This document shows, one piece after another, positions 1 through 11,944 of a stretch of DNA of 64,000 nt. Origin of the DNA: Ditylenchus dipsaci (taxonomy: Eukaryota; Nematoda; Chromadorea; Rhabditida; Anguinidae); assembly GCA_004194705.1 (NCBI GenBank), contig SADC01000056.1, positions 1 through 64,000 on the forward strand. Direction: 5' to 3'. Position numbers and translations under genes: made by a program. Under the pieces are notes generated by a model. The model was not told the origin of the DNA. It made no database searches and saw only the letters and a list, made by a program, of their open reading frames with translations. The first letter of the stretch is position 1. Every line of letters begins with the position of its first letter.

Positions 1-1254
1 GACTAACGTGCCCAATTAGATTTGTTTTAAAGGAGCATGCTTGCCCTTACACAGGGTTTTATGTCTTAATTTTTTTTTCATAAATTATCTTTCTGACCGG
101 ACAGAAGTTTCCGCTTATTTTTCAAGTAATCCAAGTTCATTTATACCGACAAATAAGAACTCGAATATCAAAACAATTGCTAGTACCGCCTTTTTGAAAC
201 ACACGTGCATGCACCTTTTTAAAAATTGATTCGAGATATAGGTGTACGTAAAAAGCAAACCTCTCCCCATCAGTCCACAAACATAAGATATGCAGGAGCC
301 ATCACAGTGAATAACATCTGTGCATTGCGCCAAATAATACATTAGTTACTGTGCCACCGTCTGCACTCGAAAATTGGCTTTTGACCTCGCTTTGGTCACC
401 TTTGCTAGAGATGGGTCAGCAACATAGCACTTGCTTTGCCGTCAAGTAGCTCCAGCAGCTACTTTTATAGTTGCTTTTACGACTTCACAGTTAGTGCGGT
501 AGGAAAAGGTCGTATTGCATGCGCCACCAGCTTGGTGTTTGCGGAGTTTGGGTGTTTGCGGACTTTGCCTCCCTTAGGACTATCTGGAGTCCCTTGGTGT
601 GTCTGGGGTTTTTGGAGTGTCCGGCGTTTTGTCATCTTTTTTATCATCTGCAGGCTAGCAGCGTCAGCTTGTTTAGGAGCTTCTGAGGAGCCGCACCCGC
701 GTCACCATTTACAGAAATATTTACATATACCATTATAAAGAAAAAGAAATAAGTTTTTGCCATTTTACAGGATATCTAAAGTATTTAATATTAATATAAG
801 AAGTTTAAACTTTTTTACTAACATCTAAACAAATTTAATTGCTTCTTGAATTTTAAAAATTTCATATTTCAACAAGCCAACTAATAGAAAGTTTTAAATA
901 CAAATTCCTAACACTGTTAAATAGGATTTCGAACCGCTAGCTTCGAACTTAAAAGGCCTTAGCCTTACGTAGTTTCACACTGCTTAACATTGAATTCTTA
1001 CTGCTTCAAAAGCTTTTTACACAGAATTGTTAAATAAAAGAATTGAAAATAGAGTGATTAGACTGCCGGTAAATGCGTAGAATAATAAAATTAACCATGA
1101 ACGCGGGTTATGGTTAAGCACGAAAATAATCATATCTACAATAATAGAAGTTTAATGGTAAGCGCCATAATGATTGTGACGTATTTCACTGCTTTTAAAC
1201 CGGTTGAACTCGTTTATTTTCGACTTTTGGTTAGTTAAGATGATGTTCAATGTT
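1..1254. other. Non-genic stretch with one weak coding candidate
   Basis: No gene can be supported. The minus strand at roughly 410-690 shows a Thr/Pro/Lys-rich stretch (repeats like KTPDTPKTPDTP, preceded by an acceptor-like CTGCAG) whose frame breaks within about 60 bases. It could be a fragment of a low-complexity exon, but no start, stop or partner exon fits. The rest is AT-rich sequence. Confidence 0.25.
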
Positions 1255-1548
1255 AAAGTTCAGACGAATATAAAATATTTGCACGCAAAATATTCAGTCG
1301 TGAATAGTACCATGTAAATTCACGACTGATTTCACCCTGAATCACGCCTGAATATTTGGCGAGTAAATTTACTGCCTCTCGTCTGAACTTGGGTTCAGGT
1401 GTGAAATCTGTGAAGTCAGGCGTGAATTCACATGTTACTCCACGCTCAAATATTTTGCGTGTAATTACTTGCCCATTCTTTACTTGCAAAGGCGAGAATA
1501 TTCGTTGAATACAGATTTTGAATGAAGCTAACGCACAGCTGGTGTGTT
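1255..1548. repeat. Composite repeat, copy 1 (left module)
   Basis: Multiple inverted copies of GTGAATTCACGCCTGA-like words form an imperfect palindrome. A second copy lies at 49475-49818. In both places the module is followed at a similar distance by an element starting ACCCTCACCATAAGA. The two modules therefore seem to have been copied together, or one element always sits beside the other. Confidence 0.6.
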
Positions 1549-2560
1549 ACCCTCACCATAAGAGCCGGGTGACGGGTAAGTCTAACCTCAGCTGGGGTAA
1601 AAGTGAGGGTAAAGGTAAATTTCTTATGTAACGATTTTACCTTCAGCTTAGGGTAATTTACCCGGGTAATTTTTACCGGTTTTACCTAGTGTTGCGGTGC
1701 GGTGCGTTTAAACCGCGGTTAACCGCAAAACGCACCGCAAATTTTTGAAAATCCGCACCGCAAAACCGGCCCGCAGTTATATTAAAAACCACTGATGCGA
1801 TCCGCATCTCAAAAAACTGTTTTGTCAACGCTAATGATATTTGTTCAGTATAGTCAATACTGTCTTTTCTTCATTCAATGTGTTTGTGAATTCCAATTTT
1901 TTGGTTACGTCTCACAACATGTGAAGATTCTAAATTCATATGGCCCACATGAGTTAATTTTGTTTACTGATTATTTGGACGGTACGCAAAATGACTAGTT
2001 TCTGGAAAAAATTGCCCACTTTTTTTTGAAATTCTGCCAGTTTTTAAATTTGGTCAAAAAGTAGAAAATCTGCCCGGTTTTGGAAATATTCCAGACAAGG
2101 AAAAAGTCGGCATATTTTGGTGACCGTATGATAGAACATCCTCTTTGCTGTGTCAGCTTCAAGAAATACACATCATCTAAAGTGTAAATAATATAACAGG
2201 GTAAAAGCTGAGCATATTATCTCAAAGACTGGGTGCATTTTTTTATTTGATTGAAACATATAAATGGGGCACTTTTGCCAAAAATGGACAGTTTTCTGTT
2301 TTGTCTATCTGGTTTTTGTTTGGAAGAGCGAATAAAGAATTTCTTGTTGATTCACTCTGTGTATAGTAGTTTTACTGTAGATTTTTAATTTTATTATAAT
2401 AACTGATTTTTGAAAAATTGAAAAAAAAAACCGCAAAACCGCGGTTAAGCCGCAATTATATTGTGCGGTTTAACCGCAACCGAAATTTCTTGAAAAAACA
2501 GCGCCGCAGACCGCCCGCAACTCCTGTCCGCAACACTAAGTTTACCTCATCTTATGGTAC
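1549..2560. mobile_element. ACCCTCACCATAAGA inverted-repeat element, interrupted
   Basis: The left end ACCCTCACCATAAGA and right end CATCTTATGG are inverted relatives and match the uninterrupted copy at 49820-50000, including the sequence after the right end (GGGCCCTGGG-like). The interior is rich in GGTAA/TTACC words (GGGTAATTTACCCGGGTAA type). The body is split at 1687-2538 by another element. Confidence 0.6.
1687..2538. mobile_element. hAT-like miniature element (nested)
   Basis: The terminal repeats TAGTGTTGCGG and CCGCAACACTA are an exact inverted pair. The flanks GTTTTACC and AGTTTACC match at 6 of 8 bases, compatible with an aged 8-bp hAT TSD. Both ends are filled with iterations of a CCGCGGTTAACCGC palindrome and GCACCGCAAA words. 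The middle is unique AT-rich DNA without a transposase. It is inserted in the element at 1549-2560. Confidence 0.7.
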
Positions 2561-4603
2561 GGGCCCTGGGACCGGTCCTATGGGTACGTTATAACGAAAG
2601 GTACGTCATATCGGGGTACGTTATTTAGAAGGTCACTTTGTCGTAATTTTTAAATAACCATACTTTGCAACGAGTGTTACACTTATCATAGAATTCAAAT
2701 CATTTATTTTTAAATCGAGTGAAATCGAATATAAAAAACGAAAAAGCTAACACCTTGGAGTCATTATTTAAGTGCAGTAAACACAAAATAACAACAGCAC
2801 CAAGTGACTATGCCACCCACACCTCGGGGTATATAGCCTTTTTTGTATTTTTGACCAAAAATTTCAATTTTTTTTAAACAAAATCTAGGTAAAAAATGAT
2901 AGATTTTAAAATCTTTTTACTTTCTGGAGCCTACCGCATGAAGAAACTCTGGTCTACATATGTTTTATGCATCCAGAGTCACTTCGAGTGATTGTGTCTC
3001 AGGTATGTGTGTGTGCGCAACTCAAACCCAAGCACAGGGCCGCAACTTGAACTTTCTCAAGGGGGGTGAGGGGAGGGGGGTAATTTGCCTAATTTTACGA
3101 TCAAGGGGGGGGGGGGGTGGTAGGTGGTTGTAATTACCCTACGAACCCCTATTAAATCGAGACTTTTTTCTTATGTTTGAGGTAAACCAACCGAACCTGA
3201 AAAGTCGCACTATATCGCGGTTTGACATACGTATTACGTATGTACTCTAATGGAAGTCCGTGAGCTTAACATTTCGATAAACGAAAAATCTTGAAATTGT
3301 CAATCAAGATGACCTTAACTCTGAAATCTAAATAAAAATACGGGGGGGGGGGGGGGCTTCTATTAAACGGGGGGCTTGAAGGACTTTGTAATAAATACAT
3401 ATAGCATTTGACACTTCATGATTATAATTTATATAAATTTGTTAAATTTTATCGCCATTCAGAAGAGTGCTAGGAAAAGTAAGGGTTGAATTGAGAGCGA
3501 GAGTGAAAAAGCTTCTTTGGCGACTTAGCTTAAGTTTTTTTCCTATCCAATGTTGAGTTGATCTTTTTGTGATGTTTCGAAAAAGCTAAAGATATTGAGA
3601 ACGAGTCTTGTGATGCTTGAATAGATTTTTAGGAGAAGCAAAGAACTAACCTAAAAAAGAACCAAAGCAAAAAAATCTTCTAAGATCTTTGATAAGCGCG
3701 TTATTCTGATAGAAGCGTGTGATAGAAGGGTCAAAGAAGAACAAATAGTTTTTGAATTCAGAGCATGGTTTCTTATAACAAAGAAGGTAATTAGCATTTT
3801 TTTCAAACACTGTATTTACTTTTGTTTTTAGGCTTAGGCCCAGGGTAGGCTAGCTTATGCTAGCCGAACTAAATATGTCTTAAATTTTTCCGAGGTCTGC
3901 GACATATATTTGAATACTTTTAATCGGAGATACTTTAATCGGACATTAATTGAATACTTTTAGTCGGATTTAATGAATGCGTGAAATTTTGGTTGAAAAT
4001 CAAATTTTTCGCGGAAATTTCAGCAAGCCCTGAAAGAATAGTTAAAAAACAAAAAAGTAATTATTGTGCTAACAGTGCGACAGAACAAAAACAATATCTT
4101 TTAAAAATGGTCTCCCTTGTTCCGTCTTCACTCTCACCGTAACTTTCGAAATATTTTGCGAATAAAAACCGTAAGAATTAAGAGACTGTAACGTTAAGTA
4201 AATACATCGTCAAGAGAAAAAAAAGTAGATTTCTACAAAACCTATGAACAAGTTACAGGATGTAAACTAAAGTGCACGATCGATAGTCTGTGTTGGCATT
4301 TTAATTGGAGTTTCATTTAATTCTTAATATATTTGCAATCGTGAATTTTAGATCTAAGCTTATAACGAGCTGTACAAATTTTATTAAAAAATGATGTCAA
4401 GAATGTAGAGATGATTTTTTTTAAAAACAGTGTTATTTTTAATTGAAATTCTTTTTTCTTTTTACGACATCATTTTAAATTGTTTGACAGTCGTTTGAAA
4501 AGCTAAAATCTTAAAACATGAGGTAGTGCGAACAAATTGTAAAATCCATAAAAATGCCAAAATTTTCTGGCAATGATTAAGTATTTTCTGGTGAAATTCA
4601 AAT
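2561..4603. other. Non-coding stretch with homopurine runs
   Basis: No ORF longer than about 60 codons and no convincing exon. It contains G runs at about 3103-3118 and 3342-3356. A CTTAGGC...AGGGTAGG word at 3832-3860 recurs in inverted-repeat elements near 11090, 30603 and 57365. A CTTCTATTAAACGGGGGG block near 3357 resembles the interior of the TACCGTATTTCC element family. Confidence 0.5.
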
Positions 4604-5849
4604 AACTGGTGTACCAAAAGTTCGGAACCGACTTTTGAACTCACTATTAAAAGTAAAAAGTTTACTACAAGAAAAATTTCAAAAACGTAGGTTTTGTAGC
4701 TCCGTTATTTCTCTTCGAATAGTTTATAAATTTTTTTGGAATTTTTAAAAAAAGTCATCATTTTGGTGTGCAAACCGACTTTGAAAAGTGACAAGCATTT
4801 TATCACCTTAACTGGTCAAAAGTTCAATTCAGGGGTTGGCAAGACTGCGGACCAAATTCTGCGGACGCAATATTTGCGGACGAAAATTTTTCGGACAAAG
4901 ATTTGCGGACGAGACTTTGCGGACCAAATTTTGCGGCGCAACACTGCGGACGACATTTGCGGACCGACTTTGTGCGGATAAACCTAAGTTTGGCAGAAAA
5001 GGAGCAGAAAAAAAGAAGGTATCTCAAGCCGGAGTGAAGGATGACAGCATTAAAACTAATTTAGTCGAACTGTGACTTAGGCGGTGCTTATATGAAGGTT
5101 CAAGAATCTCGTCCGCAAATATTTGTGCAATCTTCGTCCGCAAATCTTCGACCGCAAATTTACGGTCCGCAAAATTGATCCGCAAGTGTTGAGGCGCAAA
5201 AAACCTCGTCCGCCAAGCTCCGTCCGCAAAAATTACGTCCGGAAACACGCATCCGCAAAATATTGTCCGAAGTCTGCCAACCCCAATTCAGGCTAGGCGC
5301 TTCAGCAACATTTTAGCACTGTGTTATAGCGCAGTTCAAAGAGAACACAGACACATTTTACGAAGTAGTTTTCTCAAAAATTGAGTGTTCGAGATATGAA
5401 TACTTTTGGAAAAATAATTTCTTTCAAAAATGACAAATCCAAGTTTTTCAATTTTTTGGATTTTGCACCGGTCTTTTTTTTTAAAATTCTTTTTTTCCAA
5501 AAAATCATATCTCTCAACACTCAGATTTTTGAGAACTATTCTGTAAAATGTGTCTTGTTTGCCTTGAACTGCGCTATAAACACAGTGCTAAAATGTTGCT
5601 GAAGCGCCTAGCCTGAATTGAACTTTTTGACCAGTTAAGGTGATAAAAATGCTTGTCAACTTTTCAAAGTGATTTCATAAGTGTTTGCACCAAAAATGAT
5701 GACTTTTTTAAATATTCCAAAAAAAACTTTATAAACTATTCGAAAGAGAATTAAGGAGCTACAAAACCTACGTTTTGAAATTTTCTTGTAGAAACTTTTT
5801 ACTTTAATAATGAGTTCAAAAGTTGGTTCCGAACTTTGGTACACCAGTT
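4604..5849. mobile_element. Fold-back element with long arms
   Basis: The left arm begins AACTGGTGTACCAAAAGTTC and the right arm ends with its inverse. Pairing continues inward for about 400 bases per arm, through AGGCTAGGCGCTTCAGCAAC, to a centre near 5440. The arms share a motif (AACTGGTCAAAA, TAGCGCAGTTCAA) with the fold-back at 17554-18152. No protein is encoded; ORFs seen here are artefacts of the arms. The left arm is interrupted by a second element at 4834-5284. Confidence 0.75.
4834..5284. mobile_element. GGGGTTGG-ended element inserted in a fold-back arm
   Basis: Ends are GGTTGGCA at the left (GGGGTTGG if two flanking bases are counted) and TGCCAACCCC at the right. AATTCAGG is present on both flanks. 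The intact opposite arm of the host element (around 5605-5622) reads straight through this site, so it serves as an internal empty-site control. The interior is almost entirely TGCGGAC-type words, direct on the left and inverted on the right, around a short unique core at about 5000-5090. Confidence 0.75.
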
Positions 5850-6689
5850 AGATAAAATCAAATCGCAATTTCCGAGTATGAATTAGCCATTTTTATCAAT
5901 GAGATGGTTCTTAATAGGATGATGATGTTTTCATTAAAAAACAATAAATTCGTTCTTTTCTTGAGCATGGAAAAATTTAGAAACTTTCATCATATTTTTC
6001 TAAATTTTTTCTCCCCTGAACCAAGACTAAATTTTTGTGTTTAGGTATAGTAGACTTGCAAATCTTATGCATGTATTGTTATGAAAAGTAAAAAAACAGG
6101 ATGTGCAACAAAAGGTGCTATTTGTTAACATTTTACCTTTGTACATACCCCCTTTTTGCTCAGAATTCATCAAAAACGGAGTGGAGAAAACACGAATAGA
6201 GCTCTCCATCTGAGCGTCTGGAGTCGAAAGATATTATACTCAAGCCAAAACTTTCGCAGAAACGATATTTGTGGGAAATACATAGGGCGTTTACATTTAC
6301 AGACCCACACTCGCGCTGCATATTTGCATAAATTAAATGTGCAGATATAACTTTTCGCGGAACGAAATTTGCTGGAACAGCGTGAAAAACCAACTACTAT
6401 AGTGATAGTCTTTAAAAAATATTATTTTCACTTGTGCTTATCATGTCTGATAACAAAAATAACTAAAAAATTAGTAAACAAACCTATAGTATTCGGTTTC
6501 CAATATAGATTCTGCAAGTGTCGGTATGTAAATGTCCTTCTGATAATGCCACTCCCAAATGTCGTCCACAATTAGTCGTTATTTTAGATGTTCCGCAGCT
6601 AACGAACAATCTACAATTGTCTTCTCCGAAATAGAAGGTAAATCTGCAAAAATGATAACGTAAATCTTACGTCGCAATCAATGTTTTCA
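5850..6689. other. Non-coding stretch
   Basis: AT-rich sequence. Short ORFs on both strands lack coding character and plausible splice context. No feature is called. Confidence 0.4.
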
Positions 6690-6890
6690 TAAACGAACAC
6701 GAAATCAATGCGAAATGAAATCAAGCGAAGATTCGAAACTGAAATGAAAACGAAAACGAAATGGGTATAAAACGAATAAAAACGAAATTTCGTTTTCGTT
6801 TTCATTTGTTTGAATATCGTTTTTTCGTTTCATTCGCATTGATTTCGTTTTTCATTCGTTTTCATTTCCTTTCGTATTGAATTGCATTTT
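6690..6890. repeat. GAAAACGAAA motif array, inverted
   Basis: CGAAAACGAAAT words on the left half and their complement on the right half meet at about 6784-6802 (ACGAAATTTCGTT). A similar array with centre CGAAAACGATCGTTTTCG lies at 9755-9970. The two arrays bracket a hAT transposase relic and may be its subterminal repeats or two separate miniature elements; clear outer ends were not found. Confidence 0.5.
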
Positions 6891-6911
6891 CGGTTTCGCT
6901 TGGGGTTCTTT

Positions 6912-7690
6912 CTATAACTTCTGGTATTTTTGCAGGCGATATAATTTCATAACTTGAAACTCATAATTGGTTCTCGCTGGATAACTAAGTGGATAACTAA
7001 CTATTAAGCTGTCAATCTCTACTAGTATTCGGGTCTGCTGTGTGTCTCTATTTTGAGTAGCCTGCTGTGCGGTTATAACCTGTTCCTGTGTCGCGTCTGG
7101 AGCCACGAATCTACAGGACCTATGGTACAAGAATCGCCGTTCGTCCATGCATAATTAGTCAAATAGTAATTTAGGTATTTTTGGATTTTTTATGTAAATT
7201 TGCCCACTTTGTACCCTATTTACCTATTTTGTTTCGGTCTATTTCTTCTAATTATCGCCCACCCTGTATCTGTTTGTGCGGTAATTTAGCATACCCTTGT
7301 ATGGTTTGCAGCATCTGCTGGTTATTTCTCAACGTCTTGTCTGCGCATTCCTGGATATCATATGCTGCGCCTGAGAAGTCTCCGCATTCTTTTTTTCTGC
7401 GTCTCGGCTATCACCTCCGGCTCTTCTGTATATGTTGCCTGATCAGTCCCTCTTTCTTTCTGACATGTATATTGTATATGGATCAACTATCGCGCCTTTC
7501 TGCAGGCTTTGGGGCGGCGATCGACTTTCCTAATCTTATAACTTGGTCTGTCTTTCTTCGATTCTTCTCTTCAATGGCTCTCCGATTCGGTTCCTCTTCG
7601 CTAACTCTTCGGTGTATCTATTCGGCGTCTCTATTAATGCCCCCCTTTTTATTGGCTGTAATTTTAGCCTATATTTTGCTTGTATTTTGT
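6912..7690 (-). pseudogene. Fragmented Gln/Arg-rich coding remnant, unidentified
   Basis: Reading the minus strand from 7690 down to 6912 gives successive open stretches in different frames. They include a Lys/Arg-rich helix-like block (AETQKKRMRRLLRR), a Gln-rich block (NNQQMLQTIQGYAKLPHKQ) and a final 78-codon piece beginning MDERRFLYHRSCRF. The composition looks like former protein, perhaps a transposon-encoded one, but no family motif is recognisable and the frames are broken. The 172-codon plus-strand ORF over the same DNA is hydrophobic and probably an antisense artefact. Confidence 0.3.
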
Positions 7691-7699
7691 ATGATGTAA

Positions 7700-8413
7700 A
7701 TAAATAATTTGTGGATTTGGCAAATACACCTAACCTAATACAGCCCCCCCTCCATTACTAGCCCTTAATCCTCCCCCCACCTGGACTCTACTATTGCTGG
7801 AAGTCGGCCTCCGCCATTGGTCGCTTCGCACCTGAGAAAAGAAATGTTTACAGCCAAGATTTTGTACTTATTGAAAGCTCTTTTAACGGCTGAGGACTTG
7901 ACTTTCAGATTAAGAAATTGCGTGAAAATTTTTGAGATTTTGCTATTAATGTTTGAATATGGTGGTTTTTGTGGAAGCTCGTGAGTGGGTACTGTGTGAC
8001 GCTCTAACTTATGACGGAGTATAATGCCAGCGAGAGAGGATACCCAGGTGGAGGTAGAGGAGGGGTAGGCAGGAGTGTAATAGGCAAAGGAGGAGAGCAG
8101 AAAGAACAGGGGCACACAAGAAAAGGGTATCACGCGGGGGTAGGGATAGATTTTGCTATTTATAAAGAAAATTAATTTTATTAAAATCAAAACACGGTCG
8201 GGCGCGACGTGAGCCCTGGTTACATAGATACGTGTGATAAGATTAAAAGACAACAGTTGATTGGTCCTCGAACAGGCAGCTTGAAAGCCTGGAGAGACAC
8301 AACGCACCTGACGAGGGGGGAAACATGTACACACGCACCTATCAGCAACCGAAACACGGAAGCAATAAGGCTCTTTTGTCTGTAACCATGTTTTAGAGAA
8401 TTAATATACATCT
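7700..8413. other. Non-coding stretch
   Basis: C-rich tracts at 7743-7785. A 189-codon minus-strand ORF spans 7765-8334, but it has low-complexity, signal-less translation and no homologous motif. No feature is called. Confidence 0.35.
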
Positions 8414-9650
8414 TTAACTGAGGAATCTAGTAGTTGACAATTGGTTCTGTTTCGATTGGCCTGCCGTTGCCAAATCGCATTGAGAGAAAACCTTGTCAAT
8501 GGGAAGTGTTGGTGCAGTAATAGCCAATATCTCAGAGGAGCCTATTATGCGATGTGTTTCCGTCCTAAAAAAAAGCGTCAAATATTGAAATTTCTTTTTC
8601 CGACTGACATTTGCAAATTTCATCAGAAATATTTTCGTCAGCTTGTAAACGGTCTCGAGGAACTGAAGAGGCAGGTTAGATTATGTATAGTGGTCAGGAC
8701 GACTAACAACAGTTTATTCAACTGATGGATAAGCCCCTTTTTTTCACGTGCTATGGATGTTACACTAAAGCGACTTCTAGAGAAGCATTCTAGTAATGTT
8801 ACGTAAGAACCATAATCTTGTTTGGCAAGCATCAACCAGCGTTTTTCCTGTCGCTCTCTCCAGTGGCCTAGTAGAATAAATTTGGTCATTGAAAACTTTT
8901 AAAGATTATTATACTCGTTTGAAGCTTTCGGGGATCTTTTAAATTTGCCGATGAGTAAAAATAATATCTTGAAGGCAGCAGACTGAGTTACACATTGCTT
9001 GAAAAGTTTATGGATGCGCGATAATGGCAATTTACATAAGCGGCATTTGACACTTGTTTCACAAGTTCAACACGATTGACTAAACAGTTCCTTCATGCAT
9101 GAGAAACTGTTTGGCATCTAAAACAGCCAAGGTAGATCACAAGAAATGAGAAAACTACCTGATATTCGAGTTCAAAACATGAAGCAGTTTCTTTATTAAA
9201 GAATGCAACATGAGGTGAATTGATAATGCTGGGATCAAAGCACATCAGAAAGCGGACTTGAGCTTGATGGATTCTGGAAAGATACAGTGACAAATGCAAG
9301 CATTTTTAGGCATCTTTGAAACTCACAAGTACCTCTGTGTTGAGTGTTTTTTTGGTAAACTAGATCCAATCTCTGAGAAGGCTGTTCTTGATCGGGATGT
9401 GCCATTCTCCAGTGCCTTTCAAGATTTTGGACAGTAGGAGCAGTAGTGGAAGAATTGTTACCTAAAAAGTTCAGTAATTATCACCACAAAGACGCAACAC
9501 TGATAATTGTTACGAACCATAAAGCATTTCTTGCATGGACAATGTCTCTTCTGCCATATTTCTTTCTTCGAAAAAGTTGTTCCAAACCGCATCTCGTTGA
9601 CGACCCTCTTTTGAGACTTGCACGGCGAAGAGCTGATTGAGTCTATTCAA
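8414..9650 (-). pseudogene. hAT-family transposase, decayed
   Basis: Pieces read in order on the minus strand. About 9645-9520 and 9466-9310 carry a BED-finger-like layout (VWNNF, then NLERHWRMAHPD), but the expected zinc-binding cysteine pair is not intact in frame. About 9288-9168 (HQAQVRFLMCFDPSIINSPH) resembles the segment after the BED finger. The last piece, 8690-8414, ends with ILAITAPTLPIDKVFSQ, which aligns with the hAT dimerisation signature around ERvFS. Splice-like junctions are visible, but phase fails between some pieces and central catalytic parts are missing, so it is probably inactive. Its presence fits the many hAT-like miniature elements here. The family call rests on motif reading only. 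Confidence 0.55.
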
Positions 9651-9754
9651 GTTCTGTTTCACTTAGCCTAAGCAGAAATTTGTTAATGAAGTGAACATGA
9701 CGCAAAGAATCTAAAGTATAGTAAACTTGAAGAAAATAATAGCAGGATAAAAGT

Positions 9755-9970
9755 GAAAACAAAAACGAAAACCATTTCAAAGTGAAAACAAAAACGAAAA
9801 CCATTTCAAAAACGAAAAGAAAAACGAGACTCCAGTTCAAAATGAGAAGAAATCGAAACGAAATGAAAACAAAAACCGAAATCTGAAAACGAAATGAAAA
9901 CGAAAACGATCGTTTTCGTTTTCGGCATTCATTCACATTGCCATTCGTGTTCGTTTTGTGTTTTGCTTTG
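9755..9970. repeat. GAAAACGAAA motif array, second copy
   Basis: Direct copies of GTGAAAACAAAAACGAAAACC at 9751-9805 lead into a palindrome CGAAAACGATCGTTTTCG near 9900 and inverted words to the right. See the matching array at 6690-6890. Confidence 0.5.
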
Positions 9971-10979
9971 AGACATCCATTTCGTTGGTTTCATTTCGTT
10001 TCGCAAATTCGTTCGTAAACCCGATTTCGTATCGTTTCAAAACGCTGGTCGCAATTGCATTCCGCCAATTTTTTTCCGCAAACCTCGCATACAAGGGGGG
10101 GGGTTGTGCTACGATAAAAAAAGGCAATAAGTAAGCAAATGATTAAGCTGCAGACAAAGACAAACTGGCATCAATTAGCCCTTTATTCTCATTTAGAAAA
10201 ATTTCGTGACTGGTCCGACTTGGGAGTCAAGCCCTCAAAATGATTCCTTGAATCAGAAATAAATGTCTTGTGATTCCCTTAGGATTATTGCTAAGCGGCA
10301 ATATGGGAGGTGGTTGTATGTCCTTGGGTCACCCACATCAAAAATCGAGAGAACTTATATTAACATGCAAACTGATCAACAGTATTATTACTAATTCCGC
10401 GAATTTCGCTGGCTTAAATAACAAAAAATAAGTAAATATAAAAAAACTTAAAAAAATCATGTAAAGAAGGCGTATGGGACAGTGATATCAGTTAACTAGC
10501 TAACCACGCTATATTGAAGAATTTTTGTGCACAGATAATCGTTCAGTGCACAGATAATCGTGTTTTACTAATTTTGAGCTAAGGTCAACTATGTTGAAGC
10601 TATGTTGTTATTAATCTAGTCAAGCATGAAATGTTTGATGTTAATATAATATCTTCTTTGTTTTTGATGTGGGGATCCAGGCGCATAAGTACTGGGGGTG
10701 ACACAAGTGAGTATTGTTGTTTTGCAGTAAGCAACCCAAATAGCAGAAACTGTGAAAAATTTTAGGTTAAAAACATGAAAAAAATTTGAAAATAATAATT
10801 TTAAACTTTGTTCCAAGATAGGTACTTCTCCGGTTGGGGTCCCCCCCCCTGCCTAAACTTGCTTAAGTCTTAGCTTAAAAAATCGTAATAAAAAACAACA
10901 GGTGACCAAGGCAAACCCCTCTCCCTATTGTGGAATAGAGCCCTATTTTTCATGCTTAATATGATACAAGAAACAATTT
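9971..10979. other. Non-coding stretch
   Basis: Includes a G run at 10096-10104 and a short duplicated word GTGCACAGATAATCG near 10528-10560. No gene is seen. Confidence 0.4.
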
Positions 10980-11310
10980 CTGATTATAATTTTAACTTTT
11001 CTCAAAAAATTGATTTAAGTCTTCAGATGTATATGATATTTTCAAAGTATTTTTAAGGTCATTTATCGTTGATTTATCACATTTCGGCTTAGGTAAGGGT
11101 ATGTCAGCGTATGTTATGAGCAGACTCAAGCATTTTTTTTATACTTTTGTAGTTCGGGTAAAATGTATAAGTCCGTCCTAACATACGCTGGCCTACCCTT
11201 GCCTAAGCTTTTATAATGGATATATTCAATAAATGACCTTAAAAAATCCTAAAAAGACCATCTACATTAAAGACTAAAAGTCAAACTTTTTAAAGAAAAG
11301 TTAAGTTTGT
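10980..11310. mobile_element. Inverted-repeat element with CTTAGGCAAGGGTAGG arms
   Basis: The inner arms CTTAGGTAAGGGTATGTCAG (from 11088) and its inverse ending at 11208 are highly similar. Outer pairing continues through AAGGTCATTTAT/ATAAATGACCTT. Related words occur at 3832, 13575, 30603 and 57365, marking a dispersed family. Confidence 0.6.
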
Positions 11311-11590
11311 AAGGAGAGGGGATTTGCGAAATCCCGTCGAGACCCGTTGGCCGCAATAGTTACCAGTAGAAGGACAATAAGACCCGATAATGCCTTTTTA
11401 ACCCGTTTTGTCTCATACTGAATAAATTGTCGGCCCTAGGTTTGAAATCATTATTTTCCTGTTCCTCGGTTGAATCAATTTGGCGATTAAAATCTTGAGC
11501 TTTCAATTTAAAATGTTAGAAGCAATTTTTGGGAAAACACTTCGGGTGAAACTGTGGTGGATTGGTCAAACTCTGTGACAACTACCCGGC

Positions 11591-11941
11591 ATGGGAGTGA
11601 CCGCTCTGAAAGTTGTGGCTGAACGCCCTTGTGGAAATCAGACTGTCCTCGATGGAGGTGCAACCGTTGTATACCTATATAGACCGGTTGTTAAGGGCCT
11701 AGTCCAGACCGATAATATTGGGAAGAAGGTGAAGACCGAGATCACCAGTACCGTATTGAATTTGGACCAGTTTGGTCGTGTACCGAGTCAAGCGTTGGGA
11801 ACATGGAAGTTCGACCCGAGTCAATCGTTTGCGGTGGTTGTTTGTTTCAGGTACCGACCAGTCTTCGAAGTCCGAGCAAGGCGCCAAGGCGAACAGCTGG
11901 ATCCCCGCACCCCATGGAGTAGTTGGTCACGGAAGCTATAA
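11591..11941 (+). CDS. Isolated 116-codon ORF, doubtful
   Basis: The frame MGVTALKVVAERPCGNQTVL... runs 116 codons. It is more GC-rich than its surroundings and has a mixed amino-acid composition. No domain, signal peptide, splice partner or nearby gene is recognisable. It may be a decayed exon, a transposon fragment or chance. Confidence 0.2.
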   Translation: MGVTALKVVAERPCGNQTVLDGGATVVYLYRPVVKGLVQTDNIGKKVKTEITSTVLNLDQFGRVPSQALGTWKFDPSQSFAVVVCFRYRPVFEVRARRQGEQLDPRTPWSSWSRKL

Positions 11942-11944
11942 GAG

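Noticed and set aside
7181..7699. 172-codon hydrophobic plus-strand ORF
   Set aside because: The minus strand of the same DNA has more protein-like composition; the hydrophobic frame looks like its antisense, with no start context, domain or splice partner.
7765..8334. 189-codon minus-strand ORF
   Set aside because: No motif, no plausible start and unusual composition; the neighbouring C-rich and AT-rich tracts explain its openness.
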